NCBI GenBank assembly: GCA_965223815.1
Contig: OZ245019.1
Span: 3,720,001 to 3,784,000 of the forward strand
Direction of reading: 5' to 3'
DNA length: 64,000 nucleotides
DNA from: HKST-UBA178 sp965223815
GTDB lineage: Bacteria > Pseudomonadota > Gammaproteobacteria > Chromatiales > Chromatiaceae
Position numbers and translations under genes: made by a program. The notes under the pieces were generated by a model. That model was not told the origin of the DNA and made no database searches. It saw only the letters and a program-made list of their open reading frames with translations. Shown here in pieces: positions 44,696 through 54,845 of this stretch; the stretch's first letter is position 1; every line of letters begins with the position of its first letter.

Positions 44696-46279
44696 ATGCC
44701 GATACTACTTCACCATTTCATCGAACAATCTGCCGCCCGCACTCCCGAGGCCCTGGCCCTGATCCACAAGAAGCAGCAATACAGCTATGAAGCGCTTTGG
44801 CAGCAAATCCGGTCTACAGCGGATGGGTTCACCACGCATGGATTGACAACCGGAGAGCGGGTCGCCGTACTGCTGCCCAAACTCCCGCAGACGGTATTCG
44901 CCCTATTCGGCACCGCCCGCGCCGGTGGCGTTTTCGTCCCGGTCAACCCACTGCTCAAACCGCAACAAGTCGCTTACATTCTGCAAGATTGCAATGTACG
45001 GATACTGGTCACGTCCAGCGACCGCCTCAAACTATTGGAACCGTCATTGCAAGCTTGTCACGACCTCAGATCAATAGTCCTCGTCGACGAGCGACCGGTG
45101 CAGCTCGACAAGCCGCTTGCGGTGGATCTTCGTCGCTGGTCCGATTTGTCTGAATGCCCAGAAACAGAGATGCCGCGGCGCATCGATACCGACATGGTAT
45201 CCATCCTCTATACCTCGGGCAGTACCGGCAATCCCAAGGGGGTCGTACTCTCCCACAAAAACATGGTTGCCGGCGCCGAAAGCGTTGCGGAATATCTGGG
45301 CAATACCTCAAAGGACAGGTTGTTGGCAGTCTTGCCGTTCAGCTTCGACTATGGTCTGAGTCAGATGACCACCGCTTTCTCTGTTGGCGCTTCCGTGGTC
45401 TTGATGGACTATCTGCTGCCCAGGGATGTAATTCGTACAGTTGCCGCCCATGAAGTTACCGGCCTTGCCGCAGTTCCTCCCCTCTGGAATCAACTTGCGG
45501 ACCTTGAGTGGCCTCCCGAAGCGGCTGCATCTTTGCGATACCTCACCAACTCCGGCGGCGCCATGCCAAAGGCAACAACAGCCAAGCTTCGCGCCTCCCT
45601 CCCCAAGACCGATTTTTTTCTGATGTACGGACTCACCGAAGCCTTCCGCTCCACCTACCTGCCCCCCGAACAAGTCGACATCAGACCCGATTCCATGGGA
45701 AAGGCCATTCCCAATGCCGAGATCCTGGTGGTCAGAGAGGACGGCAGTGAGTGTGCTCCGGGCGAGCCCGGCGAACTGGTGCATCGAGGTTCCCTGGTAG
45801 CGCTGGGTTATTGGAATGATCCCCAGAAAACCAATGAACGCTTCAAGCCGGCACCGGGCCAGCCAAGCGGTATTCCCCTGGTAGAGATTGCAGTTTGGTC
45901 GGGGGATCAGGTGCGAAGAGATGAAGAGGGCTTTCTCTATTTCATCAGCCGCAAGGACGAGATGATAAAGACTTCAGGCTACCGGGTCAGTCCCACAGAG
46001 ATAGAGGAGGTACTCTACAGCTCGGGATTGGTCAAAGAGGTTGCAGCTCTGGGAATTGCCCACCCGACACTGGGTCAGGGCATCGTGCTGGCGGTTACGG
46101 GTGCCGAGGGAAACTCGGATAGAGAAACCATAATCGCCCATTGCAAAAGCGAACTGCCCAACTTCATGGTGCCTCAGGAGGTGTTCTTCCACGAGGCTCT
46201 ACCGCGAAATCAAAATGGGAAAATTGACCGCAAGAAGCTGAGCGGCGAATATCTCCACATCTTCCAACAGGATGAGTGA
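44696..46279 (+). CDS. AMP-dependent acyl ligase, exosortase-A-locus type
   Basis: ANL-superfamily adenylating enzyme. The 527 residues show the P-loop YTSGSTGNPKGVVLSH, the A5 motif LMYGLTEAFRSTYLPP, the hinge SRKDEMIKTSGYRVSP and the C-terminal catalytic lysine in NQNGKIDRKKL. It resembles the acyl-CoA ligase family that accompanies exosortase A, and its pairing with a PLP decarboxylase downstream strengthens this. The acyl substrate is unknown. It is coupled to the heparinase-like gene and has no clear ribosome-binding site of its own. Confidence 0.85.
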   Translation: MPILLHHFIEQSAARTPEALALIHKKQQYSYEALWQQIRSTADGFTTHGLTTGERVAVLLPKLPQTVFALFGTARAGGVFVPVNPLLKPQQVAYILQDCNVRILVTSSDRLKLLEPSLQACHDLRSIVLVDERPVQLDKPLAVDLRRWSDLSECPETEMPRRIDTDMVSILYTSGSTGNPKGVVLSHKNMVAGAESVAEYLGNTSKDRLLAVLPFSFDYGLSQMTTAFSVGASVVLMDYLLPRDVIRTVAAHEVTGLAAVPPLWNQLADLEWPPEAAASLRYLTNSGGAMPKATTAKLRASLPKTDFFLMYGLTEAFRSTYLPPEQVDIRPDSMGKAIPNAEILVVREDGSECAPGEPGELVHRGSLVALGYWNDPQKTNERFKPAPGQPSGIPLVEIAVWSGDQVRRDEEGFLYFISRKDEMIKTSGYRVSPTEIEEVLYSSGLVKEVAALGIAHPTLGQGIVLAVTGAEGNSDRETIIAHCKSELPNFMVPQEVFFHEALPRNQNGKIDRKKLSGEYLHIFQQDE

Positions 46280-46355
46280 GATCTATCCAGCATTTCCCAA
46301 TCAGGCTACCCTGGCAGTGAAGCCTGCTCGGGATAGGAATGAAAGTGTATAACCG

Positions 46356-47588
46356 ATGAAAAAAACACTAACGCATGCTCCGATGGAGCAGTTTACGATC
46401 GCCGGTGGGGAACTGCTCCTTGGCGGCATTCCGTTGACGCGTCTCGCCGCCAGAGCGGGCCACTCGCCGTTCTACGCCTATGATCGCAGTATCATCAGCA
46501 ACAATGTCGCTAGCCTGCGAAACAGCCTGCCATCCGAGATACATCTCCACTACGCCATAAAAGCCAATCCCATGCCGGCAGTTGTGCAGCACCTGGCGAA
46601 GCTTACCGACGGGCTCGATGTCGCCTCCCTGGGAGAGTTACGCACTGCCCTGGACTGCGGTGTGCAACCGGAAACAATCAGTTTCGCCGGCCCGGGAAAG
46701 ACGGATACGGAACTCAAGGTGGCAATTGCCTCCGGTGTCATCATTAACATGGAATCGGAGCAGGAGATGGAGCGCATCGCCGGAATAGCGGATAGGCTTG
46801 CGCTCCGGCCAAGGGTCTCAATTCGGGTCAATCCCGACTTCGAACTCAAGACTTCCGGCATGAAGATGGGAGGCGGTCCCAAGCCTTTCGGTGTAGATGC
46901 TGAGCGTGTGCCGGATATGCTCAAGCGGGTGGCAGAACTCGGCCTGGATTGGCAAGGGTTCCATATCTTTAGCGGTTCCCAAAATCTTCAGCATACTGCC
47001 ATTATCGAAGCACAAACAAAGACGTTCGATCTGGCAATCAGACTGGCGCAGGACGCCCCATGCCCACTCACCTGGCTGAATATCGGGGGGGGCTTTGGCA
47101 TACCCTATTTCCCCGGTGACGTAAGACTGGATCTCACGCCGATTTCGGATAACCTTGCAGCGCTGGTCGAGCAGCACAGAAAATCACTCCCGCAAGCGGA
47201 AATCGTGATCGAGCTTGGACGCTACCTTGTGGGCGAAGCGGGTATCTACGTCTGTGAAGTCATAGACCGCAAAGTCTCCAGGGGCGAGGTATTTCTCGTT
47301 ACCAACGGCGGGCTACATCACCACCTCGCAGTCTCCGGTAACTTCGGGCAGGTGATTCGCAAAAACTATCCAGTCGCCATCGGAAACAAGTATGGATACG
47401 AGACCCTGGAAACCGTCAGTGCCGTAGGTCCTCTGTGCACTCCCTTGGATATCCTTGCCAGTAAAATGGAGTTGCCGGAGGCAGAACCCGGGGATCTTGT
47501 TGTGGTCTTTCAGTCCGGCGCCTACGGCCACACGGCGAGCCCGAAAGATTTTCTCAGCCACCCGCCACCGGTGGAGCTCCTGGTTTGA
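46356..47588 (+). CDS. PLP-dependent decarboxylase, exosortase-A-locus type
   Basis: A group IV (LysA/alanine-racemase fold) decarboxylase of 410 residues. It contains the PLP lysine in LHYAIKANPMP (Lys69), the glycine loop INIGGGFGIPYF-like segment and VTNGGLHHHLAVSG. It resembles diaminopimelate decarboxylase but is not expected to make lysine. Homologues in exosortase-A loci sit with the acyl ligase and probably build a modified amino-acyl group for the polysaccharide or its carrier protein. The spacing to the ligase is 76 bp, where some such loci encode an acyl carrier protein; none is here. Confidence 0.87.
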   Translation: MKKTLTHAPMEQFTIAGGELLLGGIPLTRLAARAGHSPFYAYDRSIISNNVASLRNSLPSEIHLHYAIKANPMPAVVQHLAKLTDGLDVASLGELRTALDCGVQPETISFAGPGKTDTELKVAIASGVIINMESEQEMERIAGIADRLALRPRVSIRVNPDFELKTSGMKMGGGPKPFGVDAERVPDMLKRVAELGLDWQGFHIFSGSQNLQHTAIIEAQTKTFDLAIRLAQDAPCPLTWLNIGGGFGIPYFPGDVRLDLTPISDNLAALVEQHRKSLPQAEIVIELGRYLVGEAGIYVCEVIDRKVSRGEVFLVTNGGLHHHLAVSGNFGQVIRKNYPVAIGNKYGYETLETVSAVGPLCTPLDILASKMELPEAEPGDLVVVFQSGAYGHTASPKDFLSHPPPVELLV

Positions 47589-47641
47589 GGTACCCTATAC
47601 CCCAATCGCCCGAAGTCAGCCAATAGAAACCAGAGAGTTCA

Positions 47642-48586
47642 ATGTTGTCTCTTCTCAACCTGCTCGCACCTGGCGGTAGCCACGGAAAGCTATCGGTACT
47701 CATCTATCACCGAGTGCATGCAGCCGCTGACCCGATGCGGCCCGGGGATTCCCATGCCAGCGAATTCGACTGGCAAATGAAACTAATCAGCCGCGTCTTC
47801 AACGTCCTGCCGCTCAGCGAAGCCACCCAACAGCTCAGAGAATGCCGATTGCCCCCCCGCAGCCTCTCGATCACCTTCGACGACGGCTATGCCGATAATC
47901 ATGATGTTGCAGTCAAAATACTTCGCCAATACGGATTGACGGCCACTTTCTTTGTTACCAGCGGCTACCTGGACGGGGGCCTGATGTGGAACGATGCCGT
48001 CATTGAGGCGATGCGTGATGCCCCACCGGGGAGATTGGAACTCAGTGACCTGGGGATGAACTCTCTGGAACTGAATACCCTGGAATCCCGCCGCCAAGCC
48101 TGCGGAATAATTATCACCGCTATAAAACACAGGAATCAGGACGAGCGCCAGGAAATCGCAAATCAAGTCGCCCAAAGAGCAGCTTGCAATCTCCCCACCG
48201 ATCTTATGTTGTCCAGCGAGCAGGTCAGGCTGATGCACTCGGCCGGCATGGAGATCGGAGCACACACACTAACTCATCCCATACTGGCCAAGACTACGCC
48301 GGAAAAAGCATGGGAAGAGATCTCCGGTGGGAAATCCGCTCTGGAAGGTATCATCGATGATGAGATCAGGCTGTTTGCCTACCCCAACGGAAAACCCGGC
48401 GTCGACTATCTGCCGGAACATGTAACCATGGTGGAGAAGGCAGGATATTCCGCCGCAGTCTCCACCCAGTGGGGCGTTTCCAGCCCACAGACGGGTAGAT
48501 ATGAGTTGCGGCGATTCACTCCCTGGGACCGAGGGCAGGCAATGTTTCTGCTTCGGCTACTGAAAAACTATATTCACGCCGATTGA
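47642..48586 (+). CDS. polysaccharide deacetylase (NodB domain)
   Basis: A 314-residue NodB-type deacetylase with LIYHRV, the catalytic LSITFDDGYADN, the metal-binding pattern GAHTLTHP and FAYPNGKPG. These enzymes remove acetyl groups from N-acetyl sugars during exopolysaccharide maturation. No convincing signal peptide is present; the N-terminal MLSLLNLLAPGG is short. It is the last plus-strand gene of this block and converges with the lyase-fold gene 20 bp away. Confidence 0.9.
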   Translation: MLSLLNLLAPGGSHGKLSVLIYHRVHAAADPMRPGDSHASEFDWQMKLISRVFNVLPLSEATQQLRECRLPPRSLSITFDDGYADNHDVAVKILRQYGLTATFFVTSGYLDGGLMWNDAVIEAMRDAPPGRLELSDLGMNSLELNTLESRRQACGIIITAIKHRNQDERQEIANQVAQRAACNLPTDLMLSSEQVRLMHSAGMEIGAHTLTHPILAKTTPEKAWEEISGGKSALEGIIDDEIRLFAYPNGKPGVDYLPEHVTMVEKAGYSAAVSTQWGVSSPQTGRYELRRFTPWDRGQAMFLLRLLKNYIHAD

Positions 48587-48606
48587 CCCGGGAACTTCCG
48601 TGTGCC

Positions 48607-51369
48607 CTATTTCGGATCCGCAATCCGCGAGCGGGAGACAATAAGCTCGTCGTACCAGGTGTAAGCTTCCGGGTGATCTTCGGACGGATCTTTTTTGGTG
48701 TGGTAGGGCAAGAGCCAAACCTTTCCATACTTCATGAATGGCTTTTCGGGCCTTCTCAAATTCAGCTTGTGGTCGATAACAAGGCGCGAAGGCTTACCCT
48801 CTCGAGCCACCCATACCTTGATGTTGCTGGAACGTTCGCTGGACTTACTGCTATCCGCCCATTTTCCAACGGTCACCTGTACCTGAAAAGTCATCCACTC
48901 GTCCGGCTGCAATAGTTCGCAATCTTTCCAAGCCTTCTCCAGCCTGTCTCCAGTTTGAGGATGGTATTTCCAACACTTGTTTACGCCCCCTGGCTGACTG
49001 TCGAACTGACCGTTACCGCGTTCATTCAATCCGTGATAAGTGCTCAGACCCGCGTACCATCCGCAGGAGTGATACATGGAAATGACACCCTTCTGCCCCC
49101 CATTGATCATCACCAAGTGTTGTAAAGTACATGAGTCGACAGGATAGTTCAGTTTTCGGTGATCACCGGCATTGATAATAACGGTTTTAAAGCCGCCCTT
49201 GCCGCCTCCTAAAATCTGGTACTTTCGCCGTGCACCCGTCTCATCAAAAAGCATTTCGTAAGAAAAGCGTTGCCGCCATTGCACGAAGAAGGTCTCTCCC
49301 TCTCCGAACTGTACAGAATTATCCGGTGTGAAATTAACCTGAAAGTAACCCGAGTCGTTGGCATCGCTGCGGGTCGGTATCGTGAACTTCAGAGATCCTG
49401 TGCCCGATGCTTTCATTTTCCGGTCCAGTTTGGGAGGGTGAGTCACTTTCTTGGAGGCCTGGCGCATCCACCGCCAGCTCCTGTACTTGCATTCTCTTCC
49501 GGGCAATCCATCGGCGCAGGGTGTATTGGCATCCAATCCCACACTGCGAACCCGCCCCGTATCGAGAGGATCACAAAGTACGACATCTGGATGAGCGCAA
49601 CGGGTTTCAAAGGTTTGGGGCCTTTGCGCTCCAGACATCCCCACGGATGAGGATTGGGTTGATGCTATTCGAGGCGATATCGCAGTCGGTGTTCGACTAG
49701 GCTCTTGCTTGGCTTTCTCCCTTTTATTTGGGACAGGTCGGACAGCTTGTGTCCGGACATGGTTGTCGATGGCCCCCGGAGGCCTGCCGGAGTCCATCGC
49801 TGGCCGGTACAGCCACAGTCCCTCATCGATGTTGTTAAAGCCCGCAAATGCTTCTAATTCGGGCAGCCAAAACCAACGCGAATAGACCCCTCTCCCCCGG
49901 TTCTTTGGCGTCCTGGGCCCGGACGTCAATTCCAGCCATTCTTTTGAATCTGGATCGAATGCCACAACACGCCCACCCCCATCCCAGAATACCAGCCGAG
50001 CCGAGGGGGGGTGGTAAGCCATTCCCCATTTTTGGTCCATGCCCGGCGCCAATCGGGCTATCCGCAACGGCTCCGACAGCACTTCCGGCTTTAAGTCGAT
50101 CATCCAGAGTCCGCGTTGTTGGGTGAGATAGAAGTGATTGCGTTTCGGATCCCGGATGGCGTTGCCATCGCCAAGATCGGGGCCTTTTCCGGAGCGCCGC
50201 TTCACCTCCTTTGTATGCGCATCCAACTGAAACAGCATGGATCTGGTGAACACCAGAATATCGCCATTGGCGGCAATAGCGGTACGGGCGAACCTGGAGA
50301 ACCGGTTCAAATCAGGCAGCGCTGTCCAGCGGCCAGTCCGTGGTTGGTAGGACCAGGTTTCCCCGGCATTTACCATCGCGTTTCTGCAGTAGGGTACCGA
50401 GCCAAACAACATGATCTCGCCAGTCGCCGGCACCCATAACACACCGTCGTAACTATGCACCGCAGGTGGACCTTGAATGGGCCGTGGACAGCCCTTGACC
50501 ATATCGGGGCCGGTCAAAGGCTGTGGATCCCCGATGCGAGCCGCCTTACGGGTGTTGAAATCGATGGTGTATATCTCATTGCCCCCATAGTCCGCATGCC
50601 CGCCACCGGCAGGTAAATAAAGCACCTGAGTGCTATGGTCGAAAGCTCCGCCATTCCAGGCATAGACCGCAGAGGCGGCGCTCTCGCACTTGATCTGAGT
50701 GAGTAACTCGCGAGATATACTCCGCTCTTTGCATGAGACAAGATACGGCCGCAGGGCTGTTCCGGGCACCAATTGCCATTCTCCCGGCTTTGGCAGATAT
50801 TCGCGCAACCCACCCATCGCCGAGGATCTGCGGGCAGGGGCTGTTGAAGCCCGTGCGGTCATCCGCAGTGTAGCGGGCTCTGGATCCGATGCAGCCAGTT
50901 CGGTCCCGTAATCGCGCTGAACAAACATCGACCCCTCTTCAACCTGATGCTCGCCGGTAGCTTCGGGGCCGGGTTCTTTCGTTGCAACAACAGGTTGCTG
51001 AATCGCCACATTCCGAGGCACTGTTAAGGCGCTGTTTTCGGTGTGCTTGTTTGTCTTCTCGATGGTCTGCGGCTTGACGCCATTGGTTGTGGGTTCCACA
51101 TCAGCCACGCTCTTCGGGGTCTCCATTTCCGCTGCCATAGGTGATGCTGTCTGCTCCAGAGTGGAGGGCATCCGGATTATGTTTCCATGTTTATCCCTGG
51201 TTAACTTACCCGGGAGAAATGACGATCCCGAGGGCAAACCCTTCCCTACCTCTTCTCCCAGTGCTGTGTTAGCGACAAGGCATATCCATAACGGTATCCC
51301 AAACAACGCAGCCGAGAGCGGATAGGATCTTGGACTGGAGTGTACGAACCAAGGGTTAAAGTCTTTCAT
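48607..51369 (-). CDS. secreted beta-propeller plus lyase/lectin-fold protein
   Basis: A 920-residue protein not matched to a named family. It begins with a signal sequence (LFGIPLWICLVANTALG), then a disordered linker to about residue 190. A propeller domain (about 225-545) follows with the motif GGGHADYGGNEIY and repeated kelch-like lines such as GETWSYQPRTGRWTALPDL. After a second linker, a concanavalin-like domain (about 600-915) contains GTGSLKFTIPTR, FFVQWRQRFSYEML and AYTWYDELIVS, a layout resembling alginate-lyase/lectin jelly-rolls. Cys residues in the C-terminal domain may form disulfides. The same propeller motif recurs in the giant repeat protein of this locus, so both probably handle the same polymer. 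Confidence 0.75.
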   Translation of the reverse strand: MKDFNPWFVHSSPRSYPLSAALFGIPLWICLVANTALGEEVGKGLPSGSSFLPGKLTRDKHGNIIRMPSTLEQTASPMAAEMETPKSVADVEPTTNGVKPQTIEKTNKHTENSALTVPRNVAIQQPVVATKEPGPEATGEHQVEEGSMFVQRDYGTELAASDPEPATLRMTARASTAPARRSSAMGGLREYLPKPGEWQLVPGTALRPYLVSCKERSISRELLTQIKCESAASAVYAWNGGAFDHSTQVLYLPAGGGHADYGGNEIYTIDFNTRKAARIGDPQPLTGPDMVKGCPRPIQGPPAVHSYDGVLWVPATGEIMLFGSVPYCRNAMVNAGETWSYQPRTGRWTALPDLNRFSRFARTAIAANGDILVFTRSMLFQLDAHTKEVKRRSGKGPDLGDGNAIRDPKRNHFYLTQQRGLWMIDLKPEVLSEPLRIARLAPGMDQKWGMAYHPPSARLVFWDGGGRVVAFDPDSKEWLELTSGPRTPKNRGRGVYSRWFWLPELEAFAGFNNIDEGLWLYRPAMDSGRPPGAIDNHVRTQAVRPVPNKREKAKQEPSRTPTAISPRIASTQSSSVGMSGAQRPQTFETRCAHPDVVLCDPLDTGRVRSVGLDANTPCADGLPGRECKYRSWRWMRQASKKVTHPPKLDRKMKASGTGSLKFTIPTRSDANDSGYFQVNFTPDNSVQFGEGETFFVQWRQRFSYEMLFDETGARRKYQILGGGKGGFKTVIINAGDHRKLNYPVDSCTLQHLVMINGGQKGVISMYHSCGWYAGLSTYHGLNERGNGQFDSQPGGVNKCWKYHPQTGDRLEKAWKDCELLQPDEWMTFQVQVTVGKWADSSKSSERSSNIKVWVAREGKPSRLVIDHKLNLRRPEKPFMKYGKVWLLPYHTKKDPSEDHPEAYTWYDELIVSRSRIADPK

Positions 51370-51477
51370 CGAAAAAATTAGCCCATCATGAAATTCAGGT
51401 TTTGCAACTAAGAGCCTGAAACAAGCCTTCTAAAATCGAGTTAGACACTCGCTAGTTCCAAAGTATCCATTCGTTGC

Positions 51478-52155
51478 TCAAGCGCTGCCTGGGCCTACCG
51501 CAATCTTTGGAATACGATCAGGTCCGAAACTGAAATGAAAACCACCTTTCCAGCGTGCGATTTGTAGTCTTTTGCCCAGTGTCAGAAACCATACACTGTC
51601 GACCACTTCCGCCTTCATCCGGAGATGCGCCCGAAGCGACGATTGATTGAGCGCATCGACACGACTCGCGGTCCAGCGAATCTGTTTTGCATTCATCCAT
51701 TCGTTTGAAGTATCCCAGAGCTGAAGGAATAGCCTGCTGAGCCGTAACTCTGGGACCACGTAAATATCGAAATCCCAAACCGCCCTCCCCTCTGGAAGGG
51801 GAATGAACTGGCAGCGTACCTCATCTTCCAAATAAGCTCCGGGTATCAGCCATTGACAACCTACTGCCCGATCTTCCTTGAAAGCGACCCAACATTTGGC
51901 TCCCTGACGGAATCGATCGTCGATCACTGGCGCAGGCCGGGGGAACCAGTCGTGCTGGTACTCCTTTTCCCCAACCAGCCGGATATCAATCGTTTTCTGC
52001 CCACGATTCTTCAACAGGGGCTTATCGGGAACTTCCTGAACAAGTAGACGATAGTGGAATATGCCGATACCCACAGGGCTTGCCACTCTTCTCAGAATAT
52101 ACTCTGTGGCGAGTGCTGGAGGGAATTCCTTGTAAATATTGGCAATCTTTTTCAT
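51478..52155 (-). CDS. GNAT-like acyltransferase-fold protein
   Basis: A 225-residue protein resembling GNAT-type acyltransferases: a central CWVAFKEDRAVGCQWLIPG strand pair, VWDFDIYVVPELRLSRLFLQL, and ALNQSSLRAHLRMKAE. The donor and acceptor are unknown. It starts 13 bp after the second heparinase-like gene, so they form a pair; in exopolysaccharide loci such proteins may acetylate or aminoacylate sugars. The classification rests on weak pattern similarity. Confidence 0.6.
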   Translation of the reverse strand: MKKIANIYKEFPPALATEYILRRVASPVGIGIFHYRLLVQEVPDKPLLKNRGQKTIDIRLVGEKEYQHDWFPRPAPVIDDRFRQGAKCWVAFKEDRAVGCQWLIPGAYLEDEVRCQFIPLPEGRAVWDFDIYVVPELRLSRLFLQLWDTSNEWMNAKQIRWTASRVDALNQSSLRAHLRMKAEVVDSVWFLTLGKRLQIARWKGGFHFSFGPDRIPKIAVGPGSA

Positions 52156-52168
52156 GAGACTCTCGGAT

Positions 52169-54568
52169 TCAAATGACCAAGGAGACGGATTCGTTGGGGG
52201 TGAGTGTCAATTCGAGATGCTTCTCATCTTCGGCAGAATAAAACGACCGTGACCCGATCACGAGGGAATCCGTTTCAAACGTCCTCAGCTGATAGAGTAA
52301 GGATTCCCGGGTACTCAACCATAGCAATCGACCTTGGAACAATATTTCGTTATATCGATACGGACCTCTGGCAGGGTCGACTGAAAAGAGGATTAAATCG
52401 ACTCGCCCTTTAAATTCAATCTTTAAGACCTGGAAACCGTTGCCTGCATCGAGGATACTAATCTTCGGTATATCGCCTACCCCATCTCCCAAGGAGATTA
52501 ATAGCGCACTCAAACCGCTTCGCGGAGTTCTAATAAATACCTGGGGCGCAGGAACCAACACTCCATAAGCAGGTGATACCCAGCCTGCCATTGGATCAAC
52601 ACTCCCTTGGAAGATCTTGGCTTCACCAAGACCACTATCACCAACCATATGCCAGATACTGTCTCGTAGTTCAGTGCGAACCCAGGGTGACTCGGCAGCG
52701 GCCTTGGACAGGTTGAGCGTTTGATCGGGAGCGAATTGAAACCCATACCAACAGGTTTTGTCCTCGAGTGCCGTTGGCAAATAATCACAAACCACCAAAT
52801 ACTCACCTGCAATCTGAATAAGCGTGCGACTGTATCCAGACAACTGCGATTCGCTCTCGCTCCGAGAATGTATAAAAGCCCCCATAGAACGCTTATAAGA
52901 ACTTACATCCGAAACAGATTCAGTAAAGCGCCTTCTCCGGAAATCGCCTCCCAGTTCGCCCACTGGGTCCAAACCTTCTACGATGAGCCCGTTATGAGCC
53001 GCTGATCCAGCCAGATATCTACGCCAATTCGCTTTCTCCCCCGAATCGAGCTGAAGATCTCTGCACCGATAGCTGAAAGTGCCGGGATCCACCAGAACCC
53101 GGCTACCCTGGTGAATTTGAGAGAGTGAAAACAGATCGGAATGGGCGTGGCCACCGATTACCTCGTCGGCTATCTTTGGTCCGGTACGAAATATTGTCTG
53201 CAGTTGCTGTTCGGTATCTTCGGTTACGTAATATCCACCTTGGGAATAGCTGCAAAAGCGAACTCCGGGTGCAGGTTTGGTCTTCTTGATTGGTTCATTT
53301 TGTCCTGCCAGCATCCAGAACACATACTCCAACTCCGGACAATCTTCTGAAGAAGAAATATCACTGCAAAAAAGAAACCGCTGTATTTCCCTCCAGGCAG
53401 CGCCCAATGGTCTTGCCCCGGTATAGACCGGAAACAGCGGATCCTCAGTCCCGTTTCCTATGCCCGGCCCCATACCCCGGCGACCGCTGATGTCAGCCTG
53501 AAACTGCAACATATTTCTGATTCGACTGTTGATTTGCGATTTTACAGATTCCTTGCTCCGCTTTTTGATCAGTAAATATGCTGAGGCCATTTCGCAGGAA
53601 AACTCATGGTAGTGAATCGATTGCTCAAAACCGGTTCCATCCTCCAAGGTCTGCGCAGTCAATTCGTCCAACCAATGTTTTTCGTAATCTATTTCTCTAA
53701 AACGCGGAGCAATAAGACCAGGAAACAGCGCGGTTAGATACCATCCACAGAACCAATCCACCAACAAGTGATTATTGGCATATGATGAACCCAACCTTGG
53801 CATCAGGTAGCTGATATCTGTTTCCAAAATACGTAACAAGAGCACCCCAAGATCTCGGTAAGCGGACTCTTTGGGCGCAGATAGGTAAGCGAATGCCCAA
53901 CTGGTGGCAAACACGCGCTGTATAACGACCAGGTTGCTTGTATAGGCTAGGGACGATCCATCCGCTTCAACGAAGCGCATCCAGTGCTGAAGTATCGTTT
54001 GCAGTTGCTCCGGACGGCTGTATCCCAACAAACAGCCAAGTGCAAGGCGGGGAAGGAAATTCATCCGGTGAGGCCGAACCAGATACAGGATATCTTTTGA
54101 TCCGTAGTCCGACCCGGGCCTCCATTCAAATCCTTCAAGTAGAAAAGGTCCCGGAATGGAGTAGACTCTCAACGGTTCCGAGAGGAGCTCCGCTACCTCC
54201 TTTTCAAGTGCGTCCGACCATGAAGAATGATCCCGACCCATCCTGTCGGCAAGGGAAATAATTTCACTGCCGTCAGTAAAAAAACGATTGTAGAAGTGGG
54301 TTCGAACCTCATCGATCTTAAGTTTCTCAGCACCAAGTTCCGGAAAGTTTTCCTGGAGGCGGGTTTCCAATCTTACACCAGGAAATCGCGGCTGATAGGA
54401 GGATTGATCAGGTGCTTTAATACCCAATCGTTGGCAGAGAATTCCCAAAGTTTTTTTTAGTAGATGCAACACGCAGTTTGTCACCTTGCCATTATTATCG
54501 GCACAGCAGTTGCTGATAACCGCACAGTAAAGATCCGAAAAAGTCCTAGCGAGTGAACCTGCCCGCAC
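52169..54568 (-). CDS. heparinase II/III family protein
   Basis: A 799-residue protein with an alpha-toroid N-terminal half and the heparinase II/III C-terminal domain, including the typical segment IGGHAHSDLFSLSQIHQG with the following VLVDPGTFSYR. It is related to uronic-acid polysaccharide lyases and to exopolysaccharide-locus proteins of unknown activity. No signal peptide is evident. The first 28 residues (Cys-rich, unlike the family) suggest the real start may be further in, for example the GTG at 54484. It is followed 13 bp later by the GNAT-like gene. Confidence 0.82.
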   Translation of the reverse strand: MRAGSLARTFSDLYCAVISNCCADNNGKVTNCVLHLLKKTLGILCQRLGIKAPDQSSYQPRFPGVRLETRLQENFPELGAEKLKIDEVRTHFYNRFFTDGSEIISLADRMGRDHSSWSDALEKEVAELLSEPLRVYSIPGPFLLEGFEWRPGSDYGSKDILYLVRPHRMNFLPRLALGCLLGYSRPEQLQTILQHWMRFVEADGSSLAYTSNLVVIQRVFATSWAFAYLSAPKESAYRDLGVLLLRILETDISYLMPRLGSSYANNHLLVDWFCGWYLTALFPGLIAPRFREIDYEKHWLDELTAQTLEDGTGFEQSIHYHEFSCEMASAYLLIKKRSKESVKSQINSRIRNMLQFQADISGRRGMGPGIGNGTEDPLFPVYTGARPLGAAWREIQRFLFCSDISSSEDCPELEYVFWMLAGQNEPIKKTKPAPGVRFCSYSQGGYYVTEDTEQQLQTIFRTGPKIADEVIGGHAHSDLFSLSQIHQGSRVLVDPGTFSYRCRDLQLDSGEKANWRRYLAGSAAHNGLIVEGLDPVGELGGDFRRRRFTESVSDVSSYKRSMGAFIHSRSESESQLSGYSRTLIQIAGEYLVVCDYLPTALEDKTCWYGFQFAPDQTLNLSKAAAESPWVRTELRDSIWHMVGDSGLGEAKIFQGSVDPMAGWVSPAYGVLVPAPQVFIRTPRSGLSALLISLGDGVGDIPKISILDAGNGFQVLKIEFKGRVDLILFSVDPARGPYRYNEILFQGRLLWLSTRESLLYQLRTFETDSLVIGSRSFYSAEDEKHLELTLTPNESVSLVI

Positions 54569-54845
54569 ATATCAAGCGACTATTCTGGATCGGGGGAATG
54601 GAATGCCAAACGCTAGTGATTTCCGCATATATAAACGTCCACTTTCCCACATTTTACGGTATCGGTAGAGAAAACGTGGCGCCCGATTCTAGTTAGCCCC
54701 TGTCAATCTAGTCAAGCATCTGCGATAGGCATTGAGAAATTCCAAAATGAAGCGTTGCGACTTACTCAATTCCGTAAGCTTGTTCGCAATGGTACCACTG
54801 TAACCACAACGCGACCGGACATGTAGTTAGAGCTCAAGACCCACT

